NCBI GenBank assembly: GCA_900552255.1 | Contig: URZF01000111.1 | Span: 1 to 5,362, forward strand | Length of the DNA: 5,362 nucleotides | From: an uncultured Eubacteriales bacterium | Lineage (GTDB): Bacteria; Bacillota; Clostridia; Oscillospirales; CAG-272 | Direction of reading: 5' to 3' | Shown here: positions 1 to 5,362 of the stretch, in pieces | Position numbering within the stretch: position 1 is the stretch's first letter | Layout: every line of letters starts with the position of its first letter | The notes under the pieces: generated by a model | Told to the model about the DNA's origin: nothing | Seen by the model: only the letters and a program-made list of their open reading frames with translations | Database searches by the model: none | Position numbers and translations under genes: made by a program

Positions 1-904
1 ACTCTCTCAGACGCGCGTCTTTCGGATTTTCAAAAAATTCAGCCGGAGGCGCTTCCTCCTTGATATTTCCCTCATCGACGAACAGCATGCGCGTCCCGAC
101 CTCGCGGGCAAAGCTCATTTCATGCGTGACGATGACCATCGTCATTCCATCGCCGGCAAGCTTTCGGATGAGATCGAGCACCTCCCCGACCATTTCCGGA
201 TCGAGCGCGGAGGTCGGTTCGTCAAACAGCATCACCTCGGGATTCATCGCCAAGGCGCGGATGATCGCGATCCGCTGCTTCTGTCCGCCGGAAAGCTTGC
301 TCGGATATTCGTCCTTTTTATCATATAAGCCGATTCGGTTCAAAAGCTCCGAGCCCGCTTCTGTCGCTTCCTCCTTTGTTTGGATTTTAAGCTGTGTCGG
401 GGCAAGCGTCAGATTCTGCATGACCGTCAGATTGTTGAACAGGTTGAAATGCTGAAAGACCATCCCCATCTTACGGCGCGCCATGTTGATATCAAGATAG
501 TTTTCGGCATAAATCTTCTTCATAAGCGCCGTATATTCTTTGCCCTCATGCTTTTTTAAGAGATCCTCCGCCTTGATCTTCCGAATCGCTTCCGCGTCCG
601 TCTCCATATCCGAGCCTGCGGGATTTTCCGCTTTCACGGCGGCAAGCACCTCTCCATAAGTGCGGGACGCGCGAATCACGTCGAAATGCAGATACGGATC
701 GGGTTCGGTCACGAGCTTTCCGTCGAGCCAGATTTCGCCGTAGGTCGGCGTTTCCAACAGATTCATGCAGCGCAGAAGCGTGGATTTGCCGCTGCCGGAC
801 GGACCGATGATAACGACGCGCTCTCCCTTTTCGATTTCACAGGAAACGCCGCGCAGCACGGACACGTCGCCGAAATTCTTATAAATATTGTTAACGCTTA
901 TCAC
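1..904 (-). CDS. Polar amino acid ABC transporter ATP-binding protein (partial, C-terminus beyond left edge)
   Basis: This is the ATPase of an amino acid importer of the GlnQ/ArtM/HisP family; it hydrolyses ATP at the inner face of the membrane to drive uptake through the permease encoded just upstream. 301 codons are visible without a stop. Motifs in order: Walker [10 protein letters not shown] (residues 34-42), Q-loop VFQHFNLF (149-156), ABC signature LSGGQKQR (204-211), Walker [13 protein letters not shown] (224-235) and H-loop IVTHE (258-262). The reading ends in [12 protein letters not shown], a typical near-terminal segment, so only about 5-10 residues are probably missing. The start is GTG at 904-902, with AAAGGAGG at 915-922 placed 10 nt upstream; it overlaps the end of the permease gene by 14 nt, suggesting translational coupling. 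Oddity: Walker A and Q-loop lie about 65 residues further apart than in ordinary family members (about 240 aa total), because of a charged, probably helical insertion at roughly residues 72-145. Family is certain; substrate is inferred from the operon. Confidence 0.95.
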   Translation of the reverse strand, partial: MISVNNIYKNFGDVSVLRGVSCEIEKGERVVIIGPSGSGKSTLLRCMNLLETPTYGEIWLDGKLVTEPDPYLHFDVIRASRTYGEVLAAVKAENPAGSDMETDAEAIRKIKAEDLLKKHEGKEYTALMKKIYAENYLDINMARRKMGMVFQHFNLFNNLTVMQNLTLAPTQLKIQTKEEATEAGSELLNRIGLYDKKDEYPSKLSGGQKQRIAIIRALAMNPEVMLFDEPTSALDPEMVGEVLDLIRKLAGDGMTMVIVTHEMSFAREVGTRMLFVDEGNIKEEAPPAEFFENPKDARLRE

Positions 905-1586
905 CGGAACGCAGCCTCCTTTCGATTTTCTTTACCACAAAAGTGAGCGCATATACGATCACAAGATAGAAAAGCGCCGCCACCATCATCGGCGCGATAT
1001 AGCTCGCGAGATTGTGCCCGCTGCCGATATTCTGCGCCGCGGCGGTCAGATCGAACATGCCGATCATACTCACGATCGACGTCTCCTTGATCAGTGCGAT
1101 CAGCTCGTTTCCGATCGCGGGAATGACGTTTTTGATCGCCTGCGGAATGATCACCTTTCGCATCGTGATCCCCTGCGTAAGTCCCAGCGCGCGGCCGGCC
1201 TCCGTCTGCCCGATATCGACCGAGAGGATCCCCGCGCGGATATTCTCCGCCACATAAGCGCCGGAATTGATGCCGAAAGCGAGAATCGCCGTGATCCACT
1301 GAGGAAATCCGCGGATGGCGAAAATGACAAACGCCATGATAAAAAGCTGGACCGCCATCGGCGTGCCGCGAATGACGATGATATACAGATTGCAGATCGC
1401 ATGCGGAAGCTTCATCCAGCCGCTTTTTTGATTGGAAAGCTTCACAAGGGCGACGAGCGTGCCGAGAAAAAGTCCGATGATCGCGGCGCCGACGGAAATC
1501 AGAAGCGTCAGCCGCAGGCCTTCGAGCAGCGCCGAAAAATATTTCTCATTGGTAAAGCATTGCGCGACATCACTAAAAAATTTCAT
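891..1586 (-). CDS. Polar amino acid ABC transporter permease (HisM/GlnP family)
   Basis: This 231-residue integral membrane protein forms the translocation channel, presumably as a homodimer, of the importer encoded with its neighbours. Hydrophobic segments lie at about residues 24-49, 68-92, 97-120, 155-178 and 196-219, matching the five-helix core of the family. The cytoplasmic EAA loop that docks onto the ATPase is clear at about 129-150 ([20 protein letters not shown]). The conserved [10 protein letters not shown] segment (73-82) and the [12 protein letters not shown] segment (159-170) are also typical. An in-frame ATG exists at 1715, but the 43 extra residues it would add lie over the intergenic hairpin and resemble no family N-terminus. 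The ATG at 1586 is preferred, with AAAGGAAT at 1596-1603 about 9 nt upstream, and it gives the normal family length. The gene lies 91 bp after the binding-protein gene and overlaps the ATPase gene by 14 nt. Confidence 0.95.
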   Translation of the reverse strand: MKFFSDVAQCFTNEKYFSALLEGLRLTLLISVGAAIIGLFLGTLVALVKLSNQKSGWMKLPHAICNLYIIVIRGTPMAVQLFIMAFVIFAIRGFPQWITAILAFGINSGAYVAENIRAGILSVDIGQTEAGRALGLTQGITMRKVIIPQAIKNVIPAIGNELIALIKETSIVSMIGMFDLTAAAQNIGSGHNLASYIAPMMVAALFYLVIVYALTFVVKKIERRLRSGDKR

Positions 1587-1619
1587 TCCCGTTCCATTCC
1601 TTTCAATGCTTTCAACATG

Positions 1620-1653
1620 GATAGGAACTGCATATCTCCATGCAGTTCCTATC
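1620..1653 (-). promoter_or_regulatory. Perfect 14-bp inverted repeat between binding-protein and permease genes
   Basis: The arms are GATAGGAACTGCAT (1620-1633) and its exact reverse complement (1640-1653), separated by a 6-nt loop. No T-run follows on the minus strand, so a simple full-strength terminator is unlikely. It lies 24 nt beyond the binding-protein stop codon and about 16 nt before the permease ribosome binding site. In other importers (for example the malE-malF and hisJ-hisQ intergenic regions) such hairpins protect the 3' end of the upstream message, so that binding protein is made in excess over membrane components. That role here is inferred from position and structure. Confidence 0.75.
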
Positions 1654-1677
1654 TCCCGTATATTTCTCAGAATGATT

Positions 1678-2526
1678 TTATTCGATGCCCATATGCTGCT
1701 TGACCAGCTTTTCAATGCCGTCCGAGCCCAGCTCCGCCAAAACCTCGTTGATGGCGTCGAGAAGTTCCGTATTGCCCTTGGTCACGCAGATCGCATAGGA
1801 TTCCTCGGTGGGACTCGGCGCCTCGCCGTCGGAGCCGGCATAGTAAAGCGCCGCGCATTCAAAGCCGCTGTTCTTATCGACGATATAGGATGCGGGAAGC
1901 TGGTCAACGACAACGACGTCCACCTGATTGGCCTTGACCGCGTCCGCCGCAAGCTGCGCGCTGTCAAACCGGGAAAGAGAGGCTCCCGTGCCGAGCAGAA
2001 CGCCGTTATAGCCGTAGTCCTCGTCGTCCTCCGTCGCATTGATCTCTCCATCGACATAAATGTCGCCCGTGGTATCCCGCTGAACGCCGATCTTTTTGCC
2101 GGCAAGGCTGTCCCAAAGGATATAATCGATGTCGCCGTCCGTTCCGTCGGTCGTCATGGTACCGGTCTTATAGATGACATACTGAACGGAGGTAAAATAT
2201 GTATCGGAAAAATCCACCTTTTCCTTGCGCTCATCCGTGACGGTGATTCCCGCCGCGCCGACATCGCAAATTTTACCGGCTGCCACGTTATCGATAATGA
2301 CGGAAAAAGATTTGTTGTCAAATTCGACCTTTTTGCCGAGCTTCTCGCCGACCTTGTTCATGATATCGACGTCGACGCCGACGATAGTCGTGCCGTCATA
2401 ATACTCAAACGGAGCGAAATATGCGTTCGTCTGCACGATGATCGTGTCCTTTTTTCCGCAGCCCGCCATCAAAAGACAGCCGGCGGCAAGCATCGCCGCA
2501 AGCATGATGGAAATGATCTTTTTCAT
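1678..2526 (-). CDS. Amino acid ABC transporter substrate-binding lipoprotein (SBP_bac_3 family)
   Basis: This 282-residue lipoprotein captures an amino acid outside the membrane and delivers it to the permease. The N-terminus MKKIISIMLAAMLAAG is a lipoprotein signal peptide; two lipobox-like sites are present, LAAGC (Cys17) and LMAGC (Cys23), the second being more likely because the charged mature sequence GKKD follows. Family features are AYFAPFEY (35-42), GVDVDIMNKVGEKLG (50-64), AAGITVTDERK (91-101) with Arg100 expected to bind the substrate carboxylate, VDFSDTYF (104-111), and VDVVVVDQ (202-209) with Asp208 at the usual amino-group contact. The protein is somewhat longer than the usual 240-270 residues because of an acidic stretch at about 160-175 (GEINATEDDEDYGY). 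The start at 2526 is chosen from the signal peptide and from GGAGG at 2536-2540, 9 nt upstream. It is the first gene of the operon behind a consensus promoter. ARG boxes upstream favour arginine or a related basic amino acid; the protein alone does not settle the substrate. Confidence 0.95.
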   Translation of the reverse strand: MKKIISIMLAAMLAAGCLLMAGCGKKDTIIVQTNAYFAPFEYYDGTTIVGVDVDIMNKVGEKLGKKVEFDNKSFSVIIDNVAAGKICDVGAAGITVTDERKEKVDFSDTYFTSVQYVIYKTGTMTTDGTDGDIDYILWDSLAGKKIGVQRDTTGDIYVDGEINATEDDEDYGYNGVLLGTGASLSRFDSAQLAADAVKANQVDVVVVDQLPASYIVDKNSGFECAALYYAGSDGEAPSPTEESYAICVTKGNTELLDAINEVLAELGSDGIEKLVKQHMGIE

Positions 2527-2551
2527 TTTGAAATTCCTCCAAAGAAGTTTT

Positions 2552-2565
2552 TGAATTTTTATGCT
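2552..2565 (-). promoter_or_regulatory. Weak candidate ARG box over the predicted transcription start
   Basis: Read on the plus strand this is TGAAT-TTTT-ATGCT, matching the ARG-box core TGAAT-wwww-ATTCA at 8 of 10 fixed positions: one half perfect, the other 3 of 5. It covers the expected transcription start just downstream of the -10 element, a position where bound ArgR would block initiation. The match is weak and the region is AT-rich, so this may be chance. Confidence 0.3.
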
Positions 2566-2568
2566 GTG

Positions 2569-2597
2569 ATTATACAACAGATTTTCCGATTTGTCAA
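2569..2597 (-). promoter_or_regulatory. Consensus sigma-A promoter of the amino acid importer operon
   Basis: On the minus strand the -35 box is TTGACA (2597-2592) and the -10 box is TATAAT (2574-2569), with a spacer of exactly 17 bp; both hexamers are perfect matches to the housekeeping consensus. Transcription should start near 2562, leaving a leader of about 35 nt that carries the GGAGG ribosome binding site of the lipoprotein gene. A promoter this strong is normally held in check by a regulator, which fits the ARG boxes beside it. Confidence 0.9.
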
Positions 2598-2605
2598 GCA
2601 TTTTT

Positions 2606-2640
2606 TGAAAATTTATTCATATTTTTTGAATAAATTTTCA
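2606..2640. promoter_or_regulatory. Tandem ARG boxes (predicted ArgR/AhrC operator)
   Basis: Two 14-bp cores are present: TGAAA-ATTT-ATTCA (2606-2619) and TGAAT-AAAT-TTTCA (2627-2640). Each matches the ArgR core TGAAT-wwww-ATTCA at 9 of 10 fixed positions, with an all-A/T centre. They are separated by 7 bp, so the centres are 21 bp apart, exactly the classical layout of two 18-bp ARG boxes with a 3-bp gap bound by one ArgR hexamer. They are also exact reverse complements, so the element is a 14-bp perfect inverted repeat with a 7-nt spacer. The element spans about -44 to -78 relative to the predicted start, just upstream of the -35 box. Recognition by ArgR/AhrC is inferred. Confidence 0.65.
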
Positions 2641-2656
2641 TTTTCATGCACCGGAA

Positions 2657-2670
2657 TGAAATTTTATTCA
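2657..2670. promoter_or_regulatory. Third ARG box, overlapping the murC stop codon
   Basis: TGAAA-TTTT-ATTCA on the plus strand matches the ARG-box core at 9 of 10 fixed positions. Its centre is 30 bp from the nearer box of the tandem pair, roughly three helical turns, so it lies on a similar DNA face. It includes the murC TAA stop (2664-2666), so part of it is coding sequence. It could be an auxiliary site for cooperative ArgR binding or a chance match in AT-rich DNA. Confidence 0.45.
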
Positions 2671-4049
2671 TTTTCCTTCAAAAGCTCCGCCACATGGTCG
2701 ACCGTTCCCGCCCCGAGGATCATCACGGTGTCGCCGGGACGCGCATCCCGGCGGATCGTCTCAGCCGCCTGCGAATAGGAGGCTATGTATCCGGCGTTCG
2801 GCGTGGCGGCGGCGAGCTTTTCGGAGGATACGCCGTAAACATTCTCTTCCCTTGCTGCATAAATATCCAAAAAATATACAGCATCCGCTTCCTCAAAGCA
2901 GCGGGTAAAGCCGTCCCAAAGCGCCGCCGTGCGCGAATATGTATGCGGCTCAAAAAAGCAGAGCAGACGGCCGTGCGCCATACTCTTCGCCGCGCGCAGC
3001 GTCGCCGCAATCTCGCGCGGATGATGCGCGTAATCGATGTAAACCCGCGCGCCGTTCACCGTGCATTTGTATTCAAAGCGGCGGCGAAGTCCCTCAAAGG
3101 TGGCAAGAGACGACGCGATATCCGCCGCAGATATCCCAAGTCTATCTCCGACGGCCGCCGCGGCAAGCGCATTATATATATTATGGTAGCCGTATACGGC
3201 AAGGTCGATATGCGCGAGGATTTCGTCCCCTTTCCGAATATCGAAGGACGGGCGTCCCTCCGATATCACAATGTTCTCCGCCGTATAGTCCGCCGCGTTT
3301 TTGATGCCGAAGGTGACAAGAACGGGAATATCCGTGAGCGATTCCCTTATATTGTCGTCGTCGGCATTTGCCACGGTGAACGGCAGCGCATTCTGCGATT
3401 CAAACGGGAGACGCGCGTATTTTGCAAAGGATTTTTCGATTTGTCCGATTCCGCCGGAAAAATAGTCCGTGTGATCTACGTCGATATCCAAAACGACGGA
3501 AACCGTCGGATAAAAGCAGAGGAACGAGTCCTTATATTCGCATGCTTCAAAAATAAAGTAGTCGCGGCCGCCGATGGTATACGCCCCGCCCATCTCATTG
3601 GTCTCCGCGCCGGAGAGCACAGTCGGCCGCCTGTCCGCGGCAAGGAACATGTGCGCCATCATCGAGGTGGCGGTCGATTTGCCGTGCATACCGGAAATTC
3701 CGATGCGATGCGTATAATCCTTCATGATATAGCCGAGCAGGTCCGCACGGTAGATGGCGGGGATCCCCTGCGCCGCCGCCGCGGCAAGCTCCGGATTTTC
3801 CATCGAGACGGCGCCCGTATATACGACCGCGTCACAGCCGCCGATATTATCCGCACGGTGCTCGTAAACGACAGGGATCCCCGCGCGCTCGAGCCGTTCG
3901 GTCATCGGAGAGCGAACCCTGTCTGAGCCACGGACGTCATAGCCCCGCTCGAGGCAGACAAAAGCAAGGCTCGACATGCTGATGCCGCCGATCCCCACGA
4001 AAAAAATACGCTTTGCAGTTTGCATCACAAGGTTGATAGAATCATTCAT
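2664..4049 (-). CDS. murC: UDP-N-acetylmuramate--L-alanine ligase
   Basis: MurC joins L-alanine to UDP-N-acetylmuramic acid using ATP, the first amino acid addition in cytoplasmic peptidoglycan precursor synthesis. From the chosen start it is 461 residues, normal for the family. It has the N-terminal nucleotide-sugar-binding domain with GIGGISMS (19-26), the ATP-binding loop GMHGKSTATS (120-129), EACEYKDSF (168-176), the DIDVDHTDYF segment (188-197), DYAHHPREI (339-347) at the start of the C-terminal domain, and EPHTYSR (367-373). GMHGKST replaces the usual GTHGKTT and EACEY the usual EADES, marking a divergent MurC branch; the DYAHHP motif and overall length favour MurC over the recycling ligase Mpl. 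The ATG at 4049 is preferred over one 24 nt upstream (4073) because only the former has a ribosome binding site (GGAG, 4057-4060, 7-nt spacing). It is divergent from spoVG, and the importer operon follows 137 nt downstream behind its own promoter. Confidence 0.93.
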   Translation of the reverse strand: MNDSINLVMQTAKRIFFVGIGGISMSSLAFVCLERGYDVRGSDRVRSPMTERLERAGIPVVYEHRADNIGGCDAVVYTGAVSMENPELAAAAAQGIPAIYRADLLGYIMKDYTHRIGISGMHGKSTATSMMAHMFLAADRRPTVLSGAETNEMGGAYTIGGRDYFIFEACEYKDSFLCFYPTVSVVLDIDVDHTDYFSGGIGQIEKSFAKYARLPFESQNALPFTVANADDDNIRESLTDIPVLVTFGIKNAADYTAENIVISEGRPSFDIRKGDEILAHIDLAVYGYHNIYNALAAAAVGDRLGISAADIASSLATFEGLRRRFEYKCTVNGARVYIDYAHHPREIAATLRAAKSMAHGRLLCFFEPHTYSRTAALWDGFTRCFEEADAVYFLDIYAAREENVYGVSSEKLAAATPNAGYIASYSQAAETIRRDARPGDTVMILGAGTVDHVAELLKENE

Positions 4050-4312
4050 AGAAAAGCTCCGTTCCAAAATCATATCGGCAAGAAAAATGACGGCGCCTCA
4101 GCCTCTCCGGCGAAGCACTCTCAAGGCACGGCTGCCGCATTTTCCCCGCCGTTTCAAGATAAATTTGATATCCGCCGCATTTTGCGACGAAAAAGTCCGT
4201 TTTTCCGTGTAAAGTTAAAAATCTTCTTACTTTGCGGCTAAAAACTATTCACAATTCTGCGATACAATAGAGACACAGACGATGAATAAATTCCTGCAAG
4301 GAGGCTAATAAC
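4050..4312. other. Divergent intergenic region between murC and spoVG
   Basis: No convincing gene, tRNA, T-box or riboswitch is seen in these 263 bp. The part next to spoVG (about 4200-4290) is AT-rich and should hold its promoter; the part next to murC is GC-richer and may be a murC leader of up to about 150 nt. A 10-bp direct repeat, GCCGCATTTT, occurs at 4134-4143 and 4174-4183, 40 bp apart; it could be chance. I could not identify a clear promoter for murC. Confidence 0.6.
4263..4268 (+). promoter_or_regulatory. Possible -10 element of the spoVG promoter
   Basis: TACAAT matches the housekeeping -10 consensus at 5 of 6 positions and lies 44 nt upstream of the spoVG start codon. No good -35 box is found 16-18 bp upstream (the sequence there is A-rich), and no sigma-H pattern such as AGGA followed by GAAT at the right distance is visible, although spoVG is driven by sigma-H in Bacillus subtilis. 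The promoter may depend on an activator or another sigma factor. Confidence 0.35.
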
Positions 4313-4627
4313 ATGCAAATCACAGATGTAAGAGTAAGAAAGGTTTTTGATGAGGGCCCTATGAAGGCGATCGTTTCGGTCACGTTCGACAACGAGCTTG
4401 CCCTTCACGACGTCAAGGTCATCAATGCACGCGATAAATATTTTGTTGTCATGCCGAGCAGAAAGAATCCGGACGGCACCTACAGAGATATCGTGCATCC
4501 CATCAATGCCGCATCGCGGAGCATGCTTGAAACCGCGGTCATCGACGCCTATTTTGAGCGGCTGAAAGAAATCGAAGAGAATCCCGAAACCGCGGCCGTC
4601 TCCACATCCACGCAAGATCACGAATAA
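4313..4627 (+). CDS. spoVG: SpoVG family septation / RNA-binding regulator
   Basis: SpoVG is a small conserved Firmicute protein that binds nucleic acids and affects septation, sporulation and, in various species, virulence and cell-wall traits. The 104-residue protein matches the family almost end to end: MQITDVRVRKV at the N-terminus, MKAIVSVTFDNELALHDVKV (17-36) forming the central strands, the hallmark FVVMPSRKNPDGTYRDIVHP (44-63), and a helix ending in VIDAYFERLKE. The last 15 or so residues are a variable acidic and Ser/Thr-rich tail, as is usual. The start ATG has an excellent ribosome binding site, AAGGAGG at 4298-4304, 8 nt upstream. The gene stands alone on the plus strand, divergent from murC and closed by a hairpin terminator 11 nt after its stop. 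In many Clostridia spoVG is followed by glmU; here it is not. Confidence 0.97.
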   Translation: MQITDVRVRKVFDEGPMKAIVSVTFDNELALHDVKVINARDKYFVVMPSRKNPDGTYRDIVHPINAASRSMLETAVIDAYFERLKEIEENPETAAVSTSTQDHE

Positions 4628-4637
4628 ATAAACAAGT

Positions 4638-4673
4638 TAAAACCTCACGCCCGTGAGGTTTTACTTTTCTTTC
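4638..4673 (+). terminator. Rho-independent terminator of spoVG, possibly bidirectional
   Basis: An 11-bp perfect stem, TAAAACCTCAC (4638-4648) with its complement at 4653-4663, encloses a GCCC tetraloop and is followed on the plus strand by CTTTTCTTTC. It begins 11 nt after the spoVG stop and ends 2 nt before the end of the convergent dCMP deaminase gene. The A-rich and T-rich arm ends mean it could also stop minus-strand transcription, though the tail on that side (ACTTGTTTATTT) is weaker. Confidence 0.9.
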
Positions 4674-4674
4674 A

Positions 4675-5163
4675 TCAGTATCCGAATTTTCCCGTCATAC
4701 TGTCGTCGTCCTCGATCCATGCGGAAACGTCGTAGACCGTAAACGTATCCGGCGTTTCTCTGACGATCACCTCACGGATCCCTGCGTTGATCACAAGCTT
4801 CTTGCACATCATACACGAGCAGACACCGCCGACGATCCCGCCCGTTTTCGGATCCTCGCACGCCATATACAGCGTGGAGCCGAGCATCTTGTCGCGGTCG
4901 GCCGCGATGATAGCGTTTGCCTCGGCGTGGACGGAACGGCACATCTCATACCGCTCGCCGCGCGGGATCCCCAGTTCGTCCCGCTTGCAGTAGCCCATAT
5001 CCGAACAATTCTTCCTGCCCCGAGGCGCGCCGTTGTAGCCCGTCGATATTATTATATCGTTTTTGACGATGATTGCCCCATAATGCTTGCGCAAACAGGT
5101 GCTTCTCTTTGACACCGTTTCGGCGATGTCCAAATAATAATTGATTTTGTCCGGTCTTGGCAT
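4675..5163 (-). CDS. Deoxycytidylate (dCMP) deaminase
   Basis: This 162-residue zinc enzyme of the cytidine/dCMP deaminase fold converts dCMP to dUMP, feeding thymidylate synthesis. The zinc site is clear: HAEANAI (79-85), with His79 as ligand and Glu81 as proton shuttle, and CMMC (117-120), with Cys117 and Cys120 as the other ligands. Substrate-binding GYNGAPRG (42-49) and NCSDMGYC (52-59) are typical of deoxycytidylate deaminases. The residue before the first zinc cysteine is Ser where many deaminases have Pro; from memory, a Ser here is common in Clostridia-type members, so it is not a defect. The ATG at 5163 has a ribosome binding site (AGAGGA, 5172-5177) 8 nt upstream. The length is normal. 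The gene is related to comEB of Bacillus but lacks its longer N-terminal region, so I do not assign that symbol. It converges on spoVG with a shared terminator between them. Confidence 0.93.
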   Translation of the reverse strand: MPRPDKINYYLDIAETVSKRSTCLRKHYGAIIVKNDIIISTGYNGAPRGRKNCSDMGYCKRDELGIPRGERYEMCRSVHAEANAIIAADRDKMLGSTLYMACEDPKTGGIVGGVCSCMMCKKLVINAGIREVIVRETPDTFTVYDVSAWIEDDDSMTGKFGY

Positions 5164-5229
5164 AGTCTGATTCCTCTCCGCCGGCCATTACGGCAGCTAT
5201 ATAAAAATATAAGTTTGTCCGAGCTTCGG

Positions 5230-5257
5230 GAGGCTTGTCCGCAAAACGGAAAGCCTC
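5230..5257 (-). promoter_or_regulatory. Hairpin upstream of the dCMP deaminase gene
   Basis: GAGGCTT (5230-5236) pairs with AAGCCTC (5251-5257), and after a one-base bulge TCCG (5238-5241) pairs with CGGA (5247-5250), leaving a 5-nt loop. It lies 67 nt or more before the deaminase start codon, with a short AT-rich palindromic stretch between them. It could be a leader structure or the remains of a terminator; no function can be assigned. Confidence 0.5.
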
Positions 5258-5314
5258 TGCGCCGTTCTACGGAAAACCAAAGCCAATCCCTTATTTTCCG
5301 AAACGGATATCCGT

Positions 5315-5358
5315 AAAAGCCGGAAGATTCGCGGCAGCCGTCAATTCCTCCGGCTTTT
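5315..5358 (-). terminator. Long hairpin at right edge, candidate terminator of an upstream gene
   Basis: AAAAGCCGGA on the minus strand (5358-5349) pairs with TCCGGCTTTT (5324-5315). Further pairing inward, including a G-T wobble and one mismatch, extends the stem to about 17 positions around a 10-nt loop. A TAA triplet lies directly before it on the minus strand (5362-5360), the layout expected if a minus-strand gene beyond the window ends there. The T-run is only the TTTT of the stem, followed by ACGG, so termination on this strand may be weak. On the plus strand the tail (TTTTCTTA) is somewhat better, but no plus-strand gene precedes it. Confidence 0.4.
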
Positions 5359-5362
5359 CTTA

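Noticed and set aside
2606..2640. The 14-bp inverted repeat as a murC transcription terminator
   Set aside because: The stem is almost entirely A/T, and on the minus strand it is followed by A residues rather than a T-run.
1432..2778. Long plus-strand reading frame (448 codons) opposite the permease and binding-protein genes
   Set aside because: It is antisense to two clearly recognisable genes, crosses the intergenic control region, has no ribosome binding site and resembles no family.
2646..3926. Long plus-strand reading frame (426 codons) opposite murC
   Set aside because: The product is rich in Arg and low in complexity, as expected for a shadow of a GC-rich codon pattern; murC on the other strand has complete family motifs.
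4074..4200. T-box or amino-acid-sensing leader before murC
   Set aside because: No T-box sequence, terminator/antiterminator pair or specifier-like structure could be found.
4281..4295. ARG-box-like sequence (TGAATAAATTCC) before spoVG
   Set aside because: Only one half-site matches; the second half does not fit ATTCA at the required spacing, and it lies next to the ribosome binding site.
4238..4621. Minus-strand reading frame of 127 codons opposite spoVG
   Set aside because: SpoVG is unmistakable on the plus strand with a strong ribosome binding site; the antisense frame has neither recognisable motifs nor a good start.
5291..5362. Apparent protein tail EKPEELTAAANLPAFTDIRF on the minus strand, ending at a TAA at 5293-5291
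   Set aside because: The same frame has another TAA at 5362-5360, so only 22 codons are open, with no good start; the region is better explained as a hairpin after a gene end.

Overview
The window looks like a chromosomal piece of a Gram-positive Firmicute, most likely a member of the Clostridia with moderate GC content. This rests on a SpoVG protein, strong AGGAGG-type ribosome binding sites, a lipoprotein-type solute-binding protein, a Clostridia-like dCMP deaminase and a divergent MurC. No phage, transposon, CRISPR or RNA gene is visible. It reads as a housekeeping region plus one nutrient-uptake operon.

Layout, left to right. Positions 1-2526 (minus strand) hold a three-gene polar amino acid ABC importer, transcribed as binding lipoprotein, then permease, then ATPase. 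The ATPase runs off the left edge, probably only a few codons short of its end. Positions 2527-2663 hold the importer's control region: a perfect-consensus sigma-A promoter (TTGACA, 17 bp, TATAAT) with a set of ArgR/AhrC-type ARG boxes just upstream. Two boxes have centres exactly 21 bp apart, a third overlaps the murC stop codon, and a weaker one lies over the expected transcription start. This suggests arginine-responsive control and makes arginine or a related basic amino acid the most likely substrate. Positions 2664-4049 (minus) are murC, for peptidoglycan precursor synthesis. Positions 4050-4312 are the divergent intergenic region between murC and spoVG. Positions 4313-4627 (plus) are spoVG, a single gene ended by a strong hairpin terminator at 4638-4673. 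This terminator sits between spoVG and a convergent dCMP deaminase gene (4675-5163, minus). Positions 5164-5362 are non-coding and carry two hairpins. A stop codon sits at the very right edge, perhaps the end of another minus-strand gene.

The most notable observations are the ARG-box array, which gives the transporter a predicted regulator and substrate class, and a roughly 65-residue in-frame insertion in the ATPase between the Walker A motif and the Q-loop. A perfect 14-bp hairpin between the binding-protein and permease genes could set their relative expression. I found no clear evidence of a wholly new system.
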